Below, piece after piece: positions 1 to 11,575 of a stretch of 64,000 nucleotides of DNA. The stretch comes from Microplitis mediator (lineage: Eukaryota; Arthropoda; Insecta; Hymenoptera; Braconidae), in NCBI RefSeq assembly GCF_029852145.1, contig NC_079971.1:24640563-24704562 (forward strand), given 5' to 3'. A program made the translations under genes and the position numbers. The notes beneath the pieces are model-generated. The model was given only the letters and a program-made list of their open reading frames with translations, did not search any database and was not told the DNA's origin. How positions within the stretch are numbered: the stretch's first letter is position 1; every line of letters starts with the position of its first letter.

Positions 1-75
1 ACAATGATCTTTTTATCCAATCAATCGCCAATAAAATAAAAATAAAAAATAATAAATAATAAAAAAAAGTAAATA

Positions 76-1849
76 ATGGATCAAGTGTCACCATTACGAG
101 ACCCAAATGGTTACATTGATGGTAATTTAGAATTTGAATTAGAAAATGACAAAATGGAAAATGGCCACAAAAATCGTGTATTAAGGTACAATTAATTAAT
201 TAAATTACTTAATAATAGCAATAATTATTTACATCTTTTTATATAAATATTTATACTCATGTTGATTTATCGCTGAAATGTGAAAAAATAAATTCAATGT
301 CAAACCGTTTATTTTCTAAGTCATGATTAATTTTTTCCTGTTTTAAAATCGTATAAATAATTAAACCAATGAATATGGAATTTAAAATGAGTGCACATGA
401 GTTTCTTACGTGTCATGCAAGCACGTGTATCCAATGTATCGAATCTCGTGTTTTAACGGTTGATTATAATTGAAACACGTTGCAAGGGTCAGAATCTTTA
501 TCATTATCAATTTATATTTTTCATCATGCACACATATATCTATATATAGGCATAGATTAATATTTATCTTTTCGATGATTCATTGACCACAACATAATAT
601 ATTTTTAACATTTTTTTAATTACACTACAAAAAAATTTGACCTTTCTTTTGTATTTTGTAAAAAAGTTTCTATTGTTATATTCGAACATTTATAACTTTG
701 AAACTATTATTTGTAGACAAGTGGTTTGAGGTTTTTTTTCTTAAGAATTTTATGAGCTTTCGAAATGGTCTCTTTGATTTTTTTGATATCTGCAACGGTT
801 ACGAAGATATGGAGACTTGAACTTTTTGGAAAATTTCAAATTTTTAATAATCAGGAAAGTTATATATTAATATTCAAACGTCAATAACTTGGTAACTATC
901 AGTCGTGGGATGACGGCTTTTTTTTAGTTTTGTTCAGAATTTTGTGAGCTACAAAAATGGTATACGTGAATTTTTTGATATCTGTAACTGTTACGGAGAT
1001 ATTTGGGTATATAGATTCATAATGATCAATTTTTATTAATAATGACTTTGTATATATTAATATTTAAATATTTATAACTTAAAAACTATTGGTTGTGAAG
1101 TAATGGCTTTAGGCTTATTTTTTTCAAAATTTTACGAGCTACAAAATTGGTCTCTTTGATTTTTTTGATATCCGCAACGGTTACAGAAATATTTAAGATT
1201 TTATTTTTGAAAGTCCAAAATTTTCATCACTCAGCAAAACTATATATCAGTATTCAAAAATTCATCACTTAAAACAATCGAACAAAATGATAGCTCTCAG
1301 CAAATTTTCTTCCCAAGTTCTCAAGCTACAAAATCGATCATAATTTTTCCGATCCCCATAACCACAACAAAGATATCACAGCTCATATATTTTGGGAACC
1401 AAAAATTTCATCAATACCAAATTTATATATTAACATTCAAACATCAATAACTCGGAAACTATCATTCGTAGAGCTATAGCTCTTAAGTTCATTTTTGTTC
1501 AAAATTTCATAAGCTACAAAATTGGTCTCATTGATTTTTTCAGTATCTGCAATAATTACCGAGATAATTGAGTATATTCATTCATAATGATCAATTTTTA
1601 CCCCGTAATTCTACTAAACATCAATAATACAACATAAAATATCCATTAATCTCAAAAATTCTAAACCATAAGCAGCAGCACCATAGCAATCAATTTTCTC
1701 CAAAAATACAAAGTCACCTTTTTTTTCAGGAGAACAAGAAGTCTCAACGCTCCGAGTCCAATTCAACAATTTGGGCCATGTGGTCGAATAATGAAGAACT
1801 CCGCGATGGTCATGTGAGTAATTAACAAATAATACATCCAAATAATAAC

Positions 1850-1883
<34 letters not shown>

Positions 1884-4800
1884 GTAACAACAACCAACAT
1901 GTCAACGAACTTGCGCAATCCACTTGTTCAAATATTTCACTGTAGAGAAAATACCGGAAAAGGGGTCGCGTAAAAAAAAACGAGAGCGGAATAAAATAGG
2001 AACAAAAAAAATTGACATAACATATACGCATTTAATAATTGTATGGTGAATTACATGATGATATGGCAATTAGAATGTTAGTTAATTAAACTCGCGGCGG
2101 GAATGGATGGAATAATGACGCATGCGCGAATCTTGATATTGTCTCGTGTATAGTTCAAAGCATGTATATGGATAAAATACTATATATATATACATATATG
2201 TGTGGATGAATGTATATATATATACATATAGATTTGAATAGTTGTATTGAAGAAGCTAAGCAGCAAGGAATGAATATATAAAACAGTTACGGTGAGTTTA
2301 AGTGGCAGTATGCGCGCGACCCTCGACCTAGGATCATCACCGCGGTATCGCGACATGCTCTTTGTTATTAATTTTTTTTATTTATTATTTAATTGCTAGA
2401 CTAGTTGTTTAGTTTTTTTTTTTTTTCTATGTAACTGCTGTTAAGTTTTTGTTAATTTTTTTATACGATTTTTTACTGTTTTTGTAATAAAAATAATTAT
2501 TGATCATGGTTGGATTTATTAGGTGAGAAATTTTTTATTAATTTGTTATTGTACTTTATTTTAATATTTTTTGTAAAGAGATTTTTGGGATTGGGAAATT
2601 TGAAAAATTTAGAAGGAAAATTATTTTTTAAGTTTGAGTTTTGAAAAAATTCTAGGGTTTTTGAAAATTGAAGTAGGGGGTGAGGAAATTAAATTTGCAG
2701 GATGGCGCATTGTTGATTAATTCTTAATTAATTATTTTTGGTTAAATTGATTTTGAATTTGCCGGTTTTATAGTACCGCCGAATTGGTCGAAGAAAAGTA
2801 AAACAATTTCTAAATTTGTTAATTCGAACACTGGACTTTAGGATACAAATTTTTTCGTTTGAATTCAAGTCTCAAAGCAGCGAAATATTTTCAAGTTTAA
2901 AAAATTTTAATTACCACAAAATTCTTACGCCGACCCGCCAAATTGTTGACTAATTTTCGACATCATTTTTTACAGTTTAATTATTTCTATTTTGCAAACC
3001 CAACACGCGTTTCGAAACGGTTTTTTACCGGACACTCCAACAGAAAACTCGAAAAAATTTATTTGCTGGACTTTAATAATTTTTTTTTCATCCCCAATTG
3101 TTTTTATTGATTTCATGTTACTATTCTACATCAAATGCCCGTTTGGCCCCGTTTCTCTTATCAATAAAATCATTCACCACCAAACCACAATGATTATTAA
3201 CAATCAATCACCTTAACAAATAAAAACTACAAATAATTTAAATAAACAATTAAAAAAATACTAAACTTTCAAAAACTAAGTCATCATTTATCTTTAAATT
3301 AAAATTTAAACTAAACTATCATAGATACGACAAAAATGTATCTCAACAATTTTATAGCAAATTAAATTCTCTACAAAAAAGGTCCTTATCACCAATTACT
3401 TAAATCCAGTTGCAAGTTAGAAATTGAATAAAAATTTGTATCATCTTCCCTTAAAAATATCCTCCCATCATTTTTTCTATTTTAAAATCAAATTTTCGTC
3501 TCACCTATCACAGATACGTCAAAAATAGTCATTACCAATCTTGTAGCAAATTAAATTCTCTACAAAAAAGGTCCTTATCACCAATCACTCAAATCCCCTC
3601 GTTTAGAAGCTACAGCTCATTAATCTAATTTTCATAAAAAAATAATGTGATTAATACGTTATAAATATAAATACGCAATTAAAAATATGTTTAATTGTTC
3701 ATTTAATTTTTCCGGCTCCCATTATTGTATCCACTAAAAAATAAACGATAAAAAAAATTGTTATTATTATCGATTGTAATAATAATAATATTTCCAATTA
3801 TAAATAAATAATTCTGTATTAATATATTACGCAGCCTTACAACGTCGGTCACTGGACTTTGGCTTCATATAAACGATTCCCAAGTAGAACGACCCCCCAG
3901 GGCCTCCAATGATAATAACAATAACAATTGCAATAATAACAATAACAACTACGCTAATAATAATTGCAAACAGCAACAATATTATCACATTTTAAATTTA
4001 ATTATCACTAAACATTTCATCAGAGCCAAGGAACTCAAATCAATCATTCATCTGTATTTCTCAATAGTTATCGCTTAAATTTAAAAATTATTATTCATTT
4101 TATTATTTAATAATCGATCACTCGAAATTACTGCAATCCTTATTTTTAATTTTGTTAAAAATTTTCATACGCACGCTGATTTCTTTTTTTTTTTCTGACG
4201 TATTAATTGTATGACCTATTTGACCCGATAATCGATCGTAGATTCAAATCAAGCCATTGTGTCATTTCTATATTTAATTATATGTAATTCACTTGTTTGG
4301 ATAATTCGAATAGTTTTTTTATTTTATTTATTCTTTTGATAGAAAAATTTATTTGGTCATTTTTTTTTAGGACAATACAAGACCCAGCATCACAGAGATT
4401 AACATGGTACAAACCACCACTGACTGTTTTGGTGATTAAAAAAGTCCGAGATTCGTCGGTACTCCCACCGTTTGTCCAATTAGTCACGTGGTTAATTGAG
4501 GTAATTAATAAAAAATTTTTAATGTGTACACGGATATTTGTCGCCAAATTTCATGAAGTTTAAGTACCCATATCGATATATTTGAGAAAAAAAAAAATTT
4601 CCAAAAAAATTATTAAAAAAAAAAATTTTTTGAAAATTAAAAAATTTAATTTCTTGTTAACGTCCATGTGATGACGATTAAAATGAGTACCCACACCCTA
4701 ATAGTAAAAAAAAAATTGTGTTAATCACAATTACTAATTATTATAAGCAATTAGTTGATTAATTAAACAATTAATTTTCACTAATTCATAATATAGTCTT

Positions 4801-7800
4801 GTGAGTACTCATTTCACGCAGAATTTGATCACCTGTCAAACTATTCGAGTCACTCCTTCCTAAAAAAATTCGCACTAACAGAAAATCACAATTAATTATT
4901 TTAATGACGATTAATTAATGAAAATACTCACTCGTCATAACATATCGATGTTGGTACTCTATCGACGCGTAATTACATCGACTTTACAAGTATGCTATCA
5001 TTTTTTCTTCAAAGTGAAATTAATAAAAGTAATAATTGATTTTCATAAAAAAAATTACAGGAAAAACGCATGGTAGTATTTGTAGAAGCGTCAGTGCTGG
5101 AAGACCTAGCCCTAACACGTGACCCACGATTTCAGGGCGTACGTGATCGATTACAAACATTTCGTGACGGCACTGATGATTTACAAGATCGAATTGATTT
5201 TATAGTTTGTCTTGGCGGTGACGGTACACTTTTGTATGCTAGTTTACTGTTCCAACAGTCAGTCCCACCAGTAATGGCTTTTCACCTTGGATCACTGGGT
5301 TTCCTCACGCCGTTTGAGTTTGACAACTTCCAAGAACAGGTCACGAACGTACTTGAAGGTAATTTATGTTATATTATATTATTTATAAATTTTAATTTAA
5401 TTATTTGTATTTTATTAAATAATTTTAAAATAGAAAGGGATATTTATTTTATTTATCTAAACAGATAATTTAACAAATTACGCGGGACCTTCGAGACTGG
5501 ACTTAACTCTGTCTATTGTCTTGTATTAAGTTTACGAGCTGAATGATTACTGTCCTTCGGAATTAAGCGACTAATAGGTGTCATCCTTGATAATATAATA
5601 CCTACTCAATTAGGTGTTGTGAGATAATCGCTGTCATTATGCAACATGGGAAATTACTTTACTCTGTTATTTATTTTTAATGAGGGTCATAGTTTACATT
5701 ATTTATAAACTTTTATCATCTCTAACTTCTGAACTATTGGAGTTATCAATTCGCGGATAAAGACCTTTTTTGTAGAAAATTTTATTATCTATAAAAATGT
5801 ATCAGTGCATTTTTCGCGTATCTTTGATAGTTTAGTCAGAATTTGAGTTAGAAGCTTTTAAAACAGATTTTAGATGAGTAATAATTTTTTAAAAACTATA
5901 AAATTTAAACATGGACTTTAGTAGTTTATATCTTTTAAACTATTGGGTTTATCGATTCGCAGATAAGGACCTTTTTTGTAGGAAATTTAATTATCTACAA
6001 AAATTTATCAGTGCATTTCTCGCGTATCTTCGATAGTTTAGTCAGAATTCAAATTAGAAGCTTTTAAAACAGATTTTACATGAGTAGTAATTTTTAAAAG
6101 GCTACAAAATTTTAATATGGACTTTAGTAGTTGATATCTTTTAAACTGTTAGGTTTATCAATTCGCGGATAAGGACCTTTCTTGTAGAAAATTTAATTAT
6201 CTATAAAAATATATCAGTGCATTTCTCGCGTATCTTTGATAGTTTAGTCAGAATTTGACTTAGAAGCTTTTAAAACAGATTTTAGATGAGTAGTAATTTT
6301 TAAAAGACTATAAAATTTAAATATGGACTTTAGTAGTTGATATCTTTTAAACTATTGGGTTTATCGATTCGCAGATGAAGACCTTTTTTGTAGGAAATTT
6401 AATTATCTACAAAAATTTATCAGTACATTTTTCGCGTATCTTTGATAGTTTAGTCAGAATTTGAATTAGAAGCTTTTAAAACAGATTTTAAATGAGTAGT
6501 AATTTTTAAAAGACTAGACAATTTAAATCTAAACTCTAGTAGTTGCTATCTTTTAAACTGTTAGGTTTATCAATTCGCGGATAAGGACCTTTCTTGTAGG
6601 GAATTTAATTATCTATAAAAAAGTATCAGTGCATTTTTCATGTATCTTTGATAGTTTAGCCAGAATTTGAATTAGAAGCCACGAAATCATATTTTACATA
6701 AATTGATAATTTTTAATAGACTAGAAGAAAAAAATATTAATTTATATAATTTTGTCCCTAGGTCACGCTGCCCTGACACTGAGAAGCCGCCTGCGATGTA
6801 TAATAATGCGGAAGGGAGAAGATGGGCAGCCGTCGAAGCCGCCTACGAACCTGCTGGTTCTCAACGAGGTCGTGATAGACCGCGGACCCTCGCCTTATTT
6901 GTCAAACATCGATCTATTCATCGACGGCAAGCACGTGACCAATGTCCAGGGTGACGGCTTGATAGTCAGCACACCCACAGGTTCCACAGCTTACGCAGTA
7001 GCCGCGGGCGCGAGCATGATCCATCCCTCAGTACCTGCCATTATGATAACGCCGATTTGTCCTCATTCGTTGTCATTCCGACCCATTGTCGTGCCCGCTG
7101 GTGTTGAACTCAAAGTAAGTTCAGTTTTTACTTATATATACATATATTCATATATATTTTTAATTTTTGTTTATTTAATTACTAGATTTCGGTGTCACCT
7201 GACAGTAGAAATACCTCATGGGTTTCATTTGATGGAAGAAATCGCCAAGAACTTTTCCACGGTGATAGGTAATTAATATACATATTCATATATTTACTTA
7301 ATGAGAGGTTTAAAGTCAAAATGGATAACTCTGCTGTAAAATAATTATTTTTGATACTTTTAAAATCAAATTTAATCTCAACTATTGAGTGTACGTGAAA
7401 GTAGTTCATTAAAATTTGAAATTAACTTTAAATTCATATCTCCTAAACTACTGAATTTATCAATTCGCGGATGAGGACCTTTCTTGTAGACAATTTAATG
7501 ATCTATGAAAATGTATCAGTGCATCTTTGATAGTTTAACCAGAATTTAAACTAGAAGCTTCTAGAAAAGATTTTAATTCAAATAACAATTTTTAATGGAT
7601 CAAAAAAATTAACCATCAACTATTTCTATCTCTAACTCCTAAACTCTTAGATTTATCAATTCGCGGAAAAGGACCTTTTTTGTAGACAATTTAATGATCT
7701 ATAAAAAAGTATGAGTGTGTTTTTATCATATCTTTGATAGTTTAGTCAGAATTCAAATCAGAAGCTTCTAAAAAATATTTTAGATTAAATAAAAACTTTT

Positions 7801-8647
7801 AATGGATCAAAAAATTTAACTATCAACTATTTCTATCTCTAACTTCTGAACTATTAGATTTATCAATTCGCGGATAAGGACCTTTCTTGTAGACAATTTA
7901 ATGATCTATAAAAAAGTACGAGTGTGTTTTTATCGTATCTTTGATAGTTTAGTCAGAATTTAAATCAGAAGCTTCTAAAAAAGATTTTAGATTAAATAAA
8001 AATTTTTATTGGATTAAAAAATTAACTATCTACTATTTCTATCTCTAACTTCTGAACTATTAGATTTATCAATTCGCGGGTAAGGACCTTTTTTATAGAA
8101 AATTTAATTTCCTACAAATTTTGTTCTGACTACTTTTGCCGTATCTCTTATAGTTTACATAAAATATCAAATTAAAGATAAAAACTCCTATCCAAAATTT
8201 TCAATTTTTATAAACACTTCCATTAATTTATTAATTACTCATTAACTATCGAGTTTACGTAAAAATGCATCAGAACCTTTTTTGTAGCTCGTTAAATTTC
8301 CCACAAAAAATGTCTTATTAAATTTTCGTCTAAAATCACTCGTTTCTTAGATAAATGCATTTTAATCCCCAGTAATGGAATTACTTACTCGTAATTTCTT
8401 ATAAATTAATAATAAATATATAGAGTAGAATACTTATGAATAAATTTGTTACAGTTTGAGAGTAACGACATCAATATATCCAGTCCCAAGTATCTGTGCA
8501 TCGGATCAAATAACCGATTGGTTCGACTCACTCGCCGAATGCTTACACTGGAACGTAAGAAAGCGCCAAAAACATCTAGACGAATTAAGTGATTTGACTC
8601 ACTCGTCTAGCAACGATACGCTAGACTCTCTCGACCGTGATAGTTAA
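76..8647 (+). CDS. NADK: NAD kinase (cytosolic, eukaryotic type), seven exons
   Basis: Phosphorylates NAD to NADP with ATP and so sets the cell's NADP(H) pool, in the cytosol. Exons: 76-185, 1730-1813, 4371-4500, 5061-5358, 6762-7114, 7186-7268, 8455-8647. All six junctions have GT/AG ends and matching phases, giving 1251 nt, i.e. 416 residues plus TAA (human NADK is 446). Seen in the protein: a basic phosphosite-like RTRSLNAPSP at residues 38-47; TIQDPASQRLTW starting the conserved core; the NAD kinase signature LGGDGTLLY with GGDGT at 160-164; LNEVVIDRG with NE at 242-243; GDGLIVSTPTGSTAY with STPTGSTAY at 277-285; and the C-terminal DWFDSLAECLHWNVRKRQK. No mitochondrial or signal peptide is evident. 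The start at 76 is the first ATG in a continuous frame; the upstream 75 bases are A-rich 5' leader. Introns 1, 4 and 6 carry tandem repeat arrays. Family assignment is certain; exon 1 is the least supported exon because its sequence is poorly conserved. Confidence 0.95.
640..1600. repeat. Tandem array, ~190 bp unit, in NADK intron 1
   Basis: About five diverged copies of a unit containing 'TATTCAAACATCAATAACT', then 'AAACTATTATTTGTAGA', 'TACAAAATTGGTCTCTTTGA' and 'GATATCTGCAACGGTTACGG'. The 'ATAACTT' anchor recurs near 690, 885, 1075, 1265 and 1450. Divergence between copies is roughly 20-30 percent by eye. It is unrelated in sequence to the palindromic-core unit in later introns but has a similar period. 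Confidence 0.8.
2285..2365 (+). promoter_or_regulatory. Possible internal NADK promoter
   Basis: A GC-rich stretch within intron 2, including GGCAGTATGCGCGCGACC near 2302 and CATCACCGCGGTATCGCGAC near 2335, contrasts with the AT-rich flanks. It lies about 150-200 bases upstream of the candidate alternative exon. No TATA element is clear. Assignment as a promoter is inference. Confidence 0.3.
2506..2522 (+). CDS. NADK: Candidate alternative first coding exon of NADK
   Basis: ATG GTT GGA TTT ATT AG followed by the donor GTGAGA. It ends in the same phase (two bases left over) as NADK exon 2, so it can splice directly to the exon at 4371 and read M-V-G-F-I-R-T-I-Q-D-P-A-S-Q. Upstream, at 2290-2360, is a GC-rich patch in otherwise AT-rich intron, as expected of an internal promoter. 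The product would start at the catalytic core and lack the RTRSL segment. This is inferred from phase, donor and base composition only; no transcript evidence is available. Confidence 0.45.
3300..3610. repeat. Two copies of the palindromic-core ~190 bp unit (NADK intron 2)
   Basis: Two repeats, near 3310-3420 and 3500-3600, each read 'CTATCATAGATACG(A/T)CAAAAAT...GTAGCAAATTAAATTCTC' then 'TACAAAAAAGGTCCTTATCACC'. They belong to the family of the arrays at 5.7, 7.4, 26.4, 29.5 and 36.7 kb, in the opposite orientation to those in introns 4 and 6. Confidence 0.7.
5690..6690. repeat. Tandem array of ~206 bp palindromic-core unit in NADK intron 4
   Basis: Five copies. The anchor AAGGACCTTT recurs at about 5761, 5965, 6171, 6377 and 6583, a steady 204-206 bp period. 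Each unit carries 'AACTATTGGGTTTATC', 'ATTCGCGGATAAGGACC', 'TTTTTGTAGGAAATTTAATT' and 'TATCTTTGATAGTTTAGTCA'. Neighbouring copies are about 90 percent alike, so the array amplified fairly recently. Confidence 0.9.
7430..8170. repeat. Tandem array of the same ~203 bp unit in NADK intron 6
   Basis: Four copies with GGACC anchors at about 7475, 7671, 7878 and 8084. The unit is the same as in intron 4 ('ATTCGCGGATAAGGACC', 'TCTTTGATAGTTTAGTCAG'), in the same orientation, but carries its own diagnostic changes such as 'AGATTTATCAATTCGCGG' and 'AGAAGCTTCTAAAAAAGATT'. The two arrays therefore expanded separately after a shared origin. Confidence 0.88.
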
Positions 8648-9105
8648 AAAAAAAATTAAATTTATTTAATTAATTAATTAATCAGTTCATTAATTCATTT
8701 ATTATTTAATTATTAATCAATAAATAGAATCAGTAGATCAATTAACAAAATTATTCTCCATATTCTTTCACTCTTTCATTTCATTTTAATTTTAAAAAAT
8801 AATTTTATCGTTTTTTTTTATCAACATTCTAAAGAACAAAAAAATTATCGGATCAAAAGAAGCGACCAATTAATTAAAATTTTTCTATTATTTTTAATTG
8901 ACAATCATTTGAAAAAAAATCATTTTTTTATCTTAAATAATTAATTAATTTTTAATTATACTGTAACTAATTAATTAGCGTACGCTAAAGTCTTGTAATA
9001 TTTTTTTTTTAATTTTAATTTTTTTAGTGTAAAAAATTCGATTGTTTTTTTTTTTATGGGTGAATGTTTTATTTTAAACTTCTTTGTACTTGTATTTTTA
9101 CTTAA

Positions 9106-9144
<39 letters not shown>

Positions 9145-9277
9145 TTATTATTGTTGTAGTGTAAAAAAAATGATTTATTAAATTTTCAAAATTTTGTAAT
9201 AAAAAAAATTAAATAAAATATAAGAGCATTTTTAAAATTGAGTATATGAGTTTATTTATCAGAGGCTGAAGTATTTT
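8648..9277. other. NADK 3' flank, low-complexity AT
   Basis: A/T-rich 3' untranslated or intergenic DNA with TTAATTAA runs and a (TTA)n tract near 9113-9145. Nothing coding is seen. Confidence 0.6.
8719..8724 (+). terminator. Candidate NADK polyadenylation signal
   Basis: The first AATAAA after the NADK stop codon, 72 bases downstream. More AATAAA hexamers follow around 9190-9215 in this A/T-rich DNA, so the position actually used cannot be decided from sequence. Confidence 0.35.
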
Positions 9278-10423
9278 TTTTTTTTAATGATAGTAATGAT
9301 TAGAAGCGTGAGATTAATTGTTTTACTAAAAAAATTATTTTTTATTCCGAAAGTTGGGCAGAGAATTTTTGATAAAATTTATTATATGACAGGGAAAATT
9401 CAATTGATTAACAATTGGTGCTAATGATGATTAATTATTTATTCAAATTGTTTTTATATAGAGGTTTAAAAAATAGACAATCAGTTTATTAATTTGGCCG
9501 ACGATAATTAAAATATGACCGGCATAAATATTAAGAAAACCGCGAGCTTAGCTGGCGATTAAAGTTGTTAAATATTTTTTTATTATGAGTAATTAATATT
9601 TTTTATTTACAATAAATCGGGTCGATTGATGTAACTGGTAGGAATTAATTAAATAAATATTAAATGTACATATTAATATATAAAATAATATTTAATTGCC
9701 GATTAACTCTAAATAACCTTTTTATTACTGCGGTTATTAATTTTAAATATTTATAAATAATTAGCACTTTGGGTCGAGGGTGAAAAAAATATAGCATTTA
9801 AATATTTATTATTATTTCATTTTATTTTATTTAATTGCAATAAAATCTGAACAACAAATAAATTATTCAAAGTTTTATTTTACAAATAAAATTAAACGAT
9901 CCGATGTAAAACATATTTTGCTGTTGTTATTTTTATTTTATTAAACTATTTTTAATAATTTATTTATTATTTAAATATTCGGGTTAATAATCAAAATTAT
10001 TTAGTAAAAGGGCTTTAATGAGTATTAACCAAAAATTGTAACGAACCAACAGGTCCGCGGGCGCCCGTTCCGCTATTGGGTTTCTATTAATTTCCGCGCA
10101 CCACCAATATTATTATTATTACAACAATTAAATATATTTGCACTCATATTTTTTTCTCACATTATTAAATCGTAATGTGAAACAATAATTAGTTACAAAA
10201 AAGTTGTTTTGTCTATAAACTAGTGTTCCGACTCTTCAAAGAAACTTCAGTCATAAAACCTCTAAATTTTTTAAAGCTCATTAAAAATAATATATACTCC
10301 CAAAAATAAGTTAGACATTCTTATATTTTATCACAATTACCTAAAATATATGTCAAATTTTCCACAACATGCGAGAAGGCCAAACCCCAGCGCCATCTAC
10401 TGGATCCTCTCGTACTAATTTCT
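9278..10423 (+). repeat. Left arm of a 1.14 kb inverted duplication
   Basis: Reverse complement of 33508-34650, near 97 percent identical by eye over its whole length. Inside is a GC-rich core near 10050-10100 (GTCCGCGGGCGCCCGTTCCG) and, at the inner edge, CAGCGCCATCTACTGG. The left border is at a poly-T run near 9278; the right border follows CTCGTACTAATTTC. No open reading frame of note and no transposon ends were recognised. Confidence 0.93.
10388..10403 (-). promoter_or_regulatory. CTCF-like motif at inner edge of inverted duplication (left copy)
   Basis: On the minus strand it reads CCAGTAGATGGCGCTG, which fits the CTCF core consensus (CCASYAGRKGGCRSY) at every position. The mirror copy lies at 33524-33539 on the plus strand. 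Binding is inferred from the motif only. Confidence 0.5.
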
Positions 10424-10584
10424 ATATTTTCCTTACAAAACCGCACAAGTAAATATAAGAAAAAAACACAAATATAAATAGACATATTAGGGGTCTGCAA
10501 CTAGTTCGAACAAATAAATTATTCGTATCGAATCGAATCAAACTATTCAATCCGAATTTTTAAATAATTCGGTGAAATATAGAA

Positions 10585-11575
10585 TTTTACAGCAAAATTA
10601 CGATATTTTTACCGAAGTTCGCCGTAAAATGTCATAAATTACTGCATATTACTGTAACTTACCGTAAATTGCCATAGCATGCCCCCATGAAAAAAATTTA
10701 TGAAAAAAATATATTTTTCATATAAAAAAAATATATTAAAAATATATCAATATATATAAAATATGTATAAAAAATATATTTTAAATAGCTAACTTTTGGC
10801 CGATTTTCGTATATATTTTATATATTTTAAATATATTACAAATATATAAAAAATACATGTATAAAAATATACGAAAAATATATTTTTCTTATATTAAAAA
10901 ATATAAAACAAATATATTAGTAATATATTTAAAATCTATAAACAATATAAATAAATTATATAAAGAATATATTTGTAATTCAACCAACAACCTAAGTAAA
11001 AGAAATATAAAAAAACTATAAAAAATATATTATTAAGTTAATTAACAACATAGAAAAAGAAACATAAAAAGTTTATATAAAAAATATTTTTTTTATATAA
11101 TTTTTCTATATTTTTAAACATAAAAAAAATATATTTTTTGTATATTTTTATACATGTATTTTTTATATATTTAAAATATATGAAATATATACGAAAATCG
11201 GCCAAAAGTTAGTTATTTAAAATATATTTTTCATACATATTATATATATATTTATATATTTTTGATGTATTTTTAATATATTTCTTTTATAAATTTTTTT
11301 CATGGGGGTGCAGCAAATTTGCCGTAGAAATACCGCACTTTTGGTAAATTACGACAAACTACAGTCGTTTTCGATAAACTACCGTATTTTGCGGTAAGTT
11401 GTGATATTTTACAGTAAAGTTACAGTTGATTCACTGTAAATGTGCGGTAACATCGTAACATTTCACTATAAAATACCGTAGTTTGTTGCAAATTTCCGTA
11501 AAATTCGGCAAATTTGCAGTAAACTACGGAATTTTGCGGTAAAATCCGGTAATTTATCATAATTCTGACCCACTA
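10585..11575. repeat. TACCGTAA/TTTACGGTAA-type degenerate repeat split by an insertion
   Basis: 10585-10680 and 11310-11575 are rich in variants of ACCGTAAATT, TTTTGCGGTAA and CGGTAATTT on both strands, a low-order palindromic repeat. The foldback element at 10682-11308 sits in the middle. A related but more regular array lies at 58190-59200. Confidence 0.7.
10682..11308. mobile_element. Foldback (long inverted repeat) element, copy 1
   Basis: Starts CCCCCATGAAAAAAATTTAT and ends with the reverse complement (ATAAATTTTTTTCATGGGGG). The arms extend inwards for 200 bases or more, including mirrored 'TAACTTTTGGCCGATTTTCG' (near 10790) and 'CGAAAATCGGCCAAAAGTTA' (near 11190). The rest is ATATAT-rich with no coding capacity, so it is a non-autonomous element. 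A second copy with the same ends and arms is at 59684-60204. A target-site duplication could not be fixed. Confidence 0.82.

Noticed and set aside
6703..6954. Second open frame over NADK exon 5
   Set aside because: It is out of frame with the NAD kinase motifs and begins in the intron.
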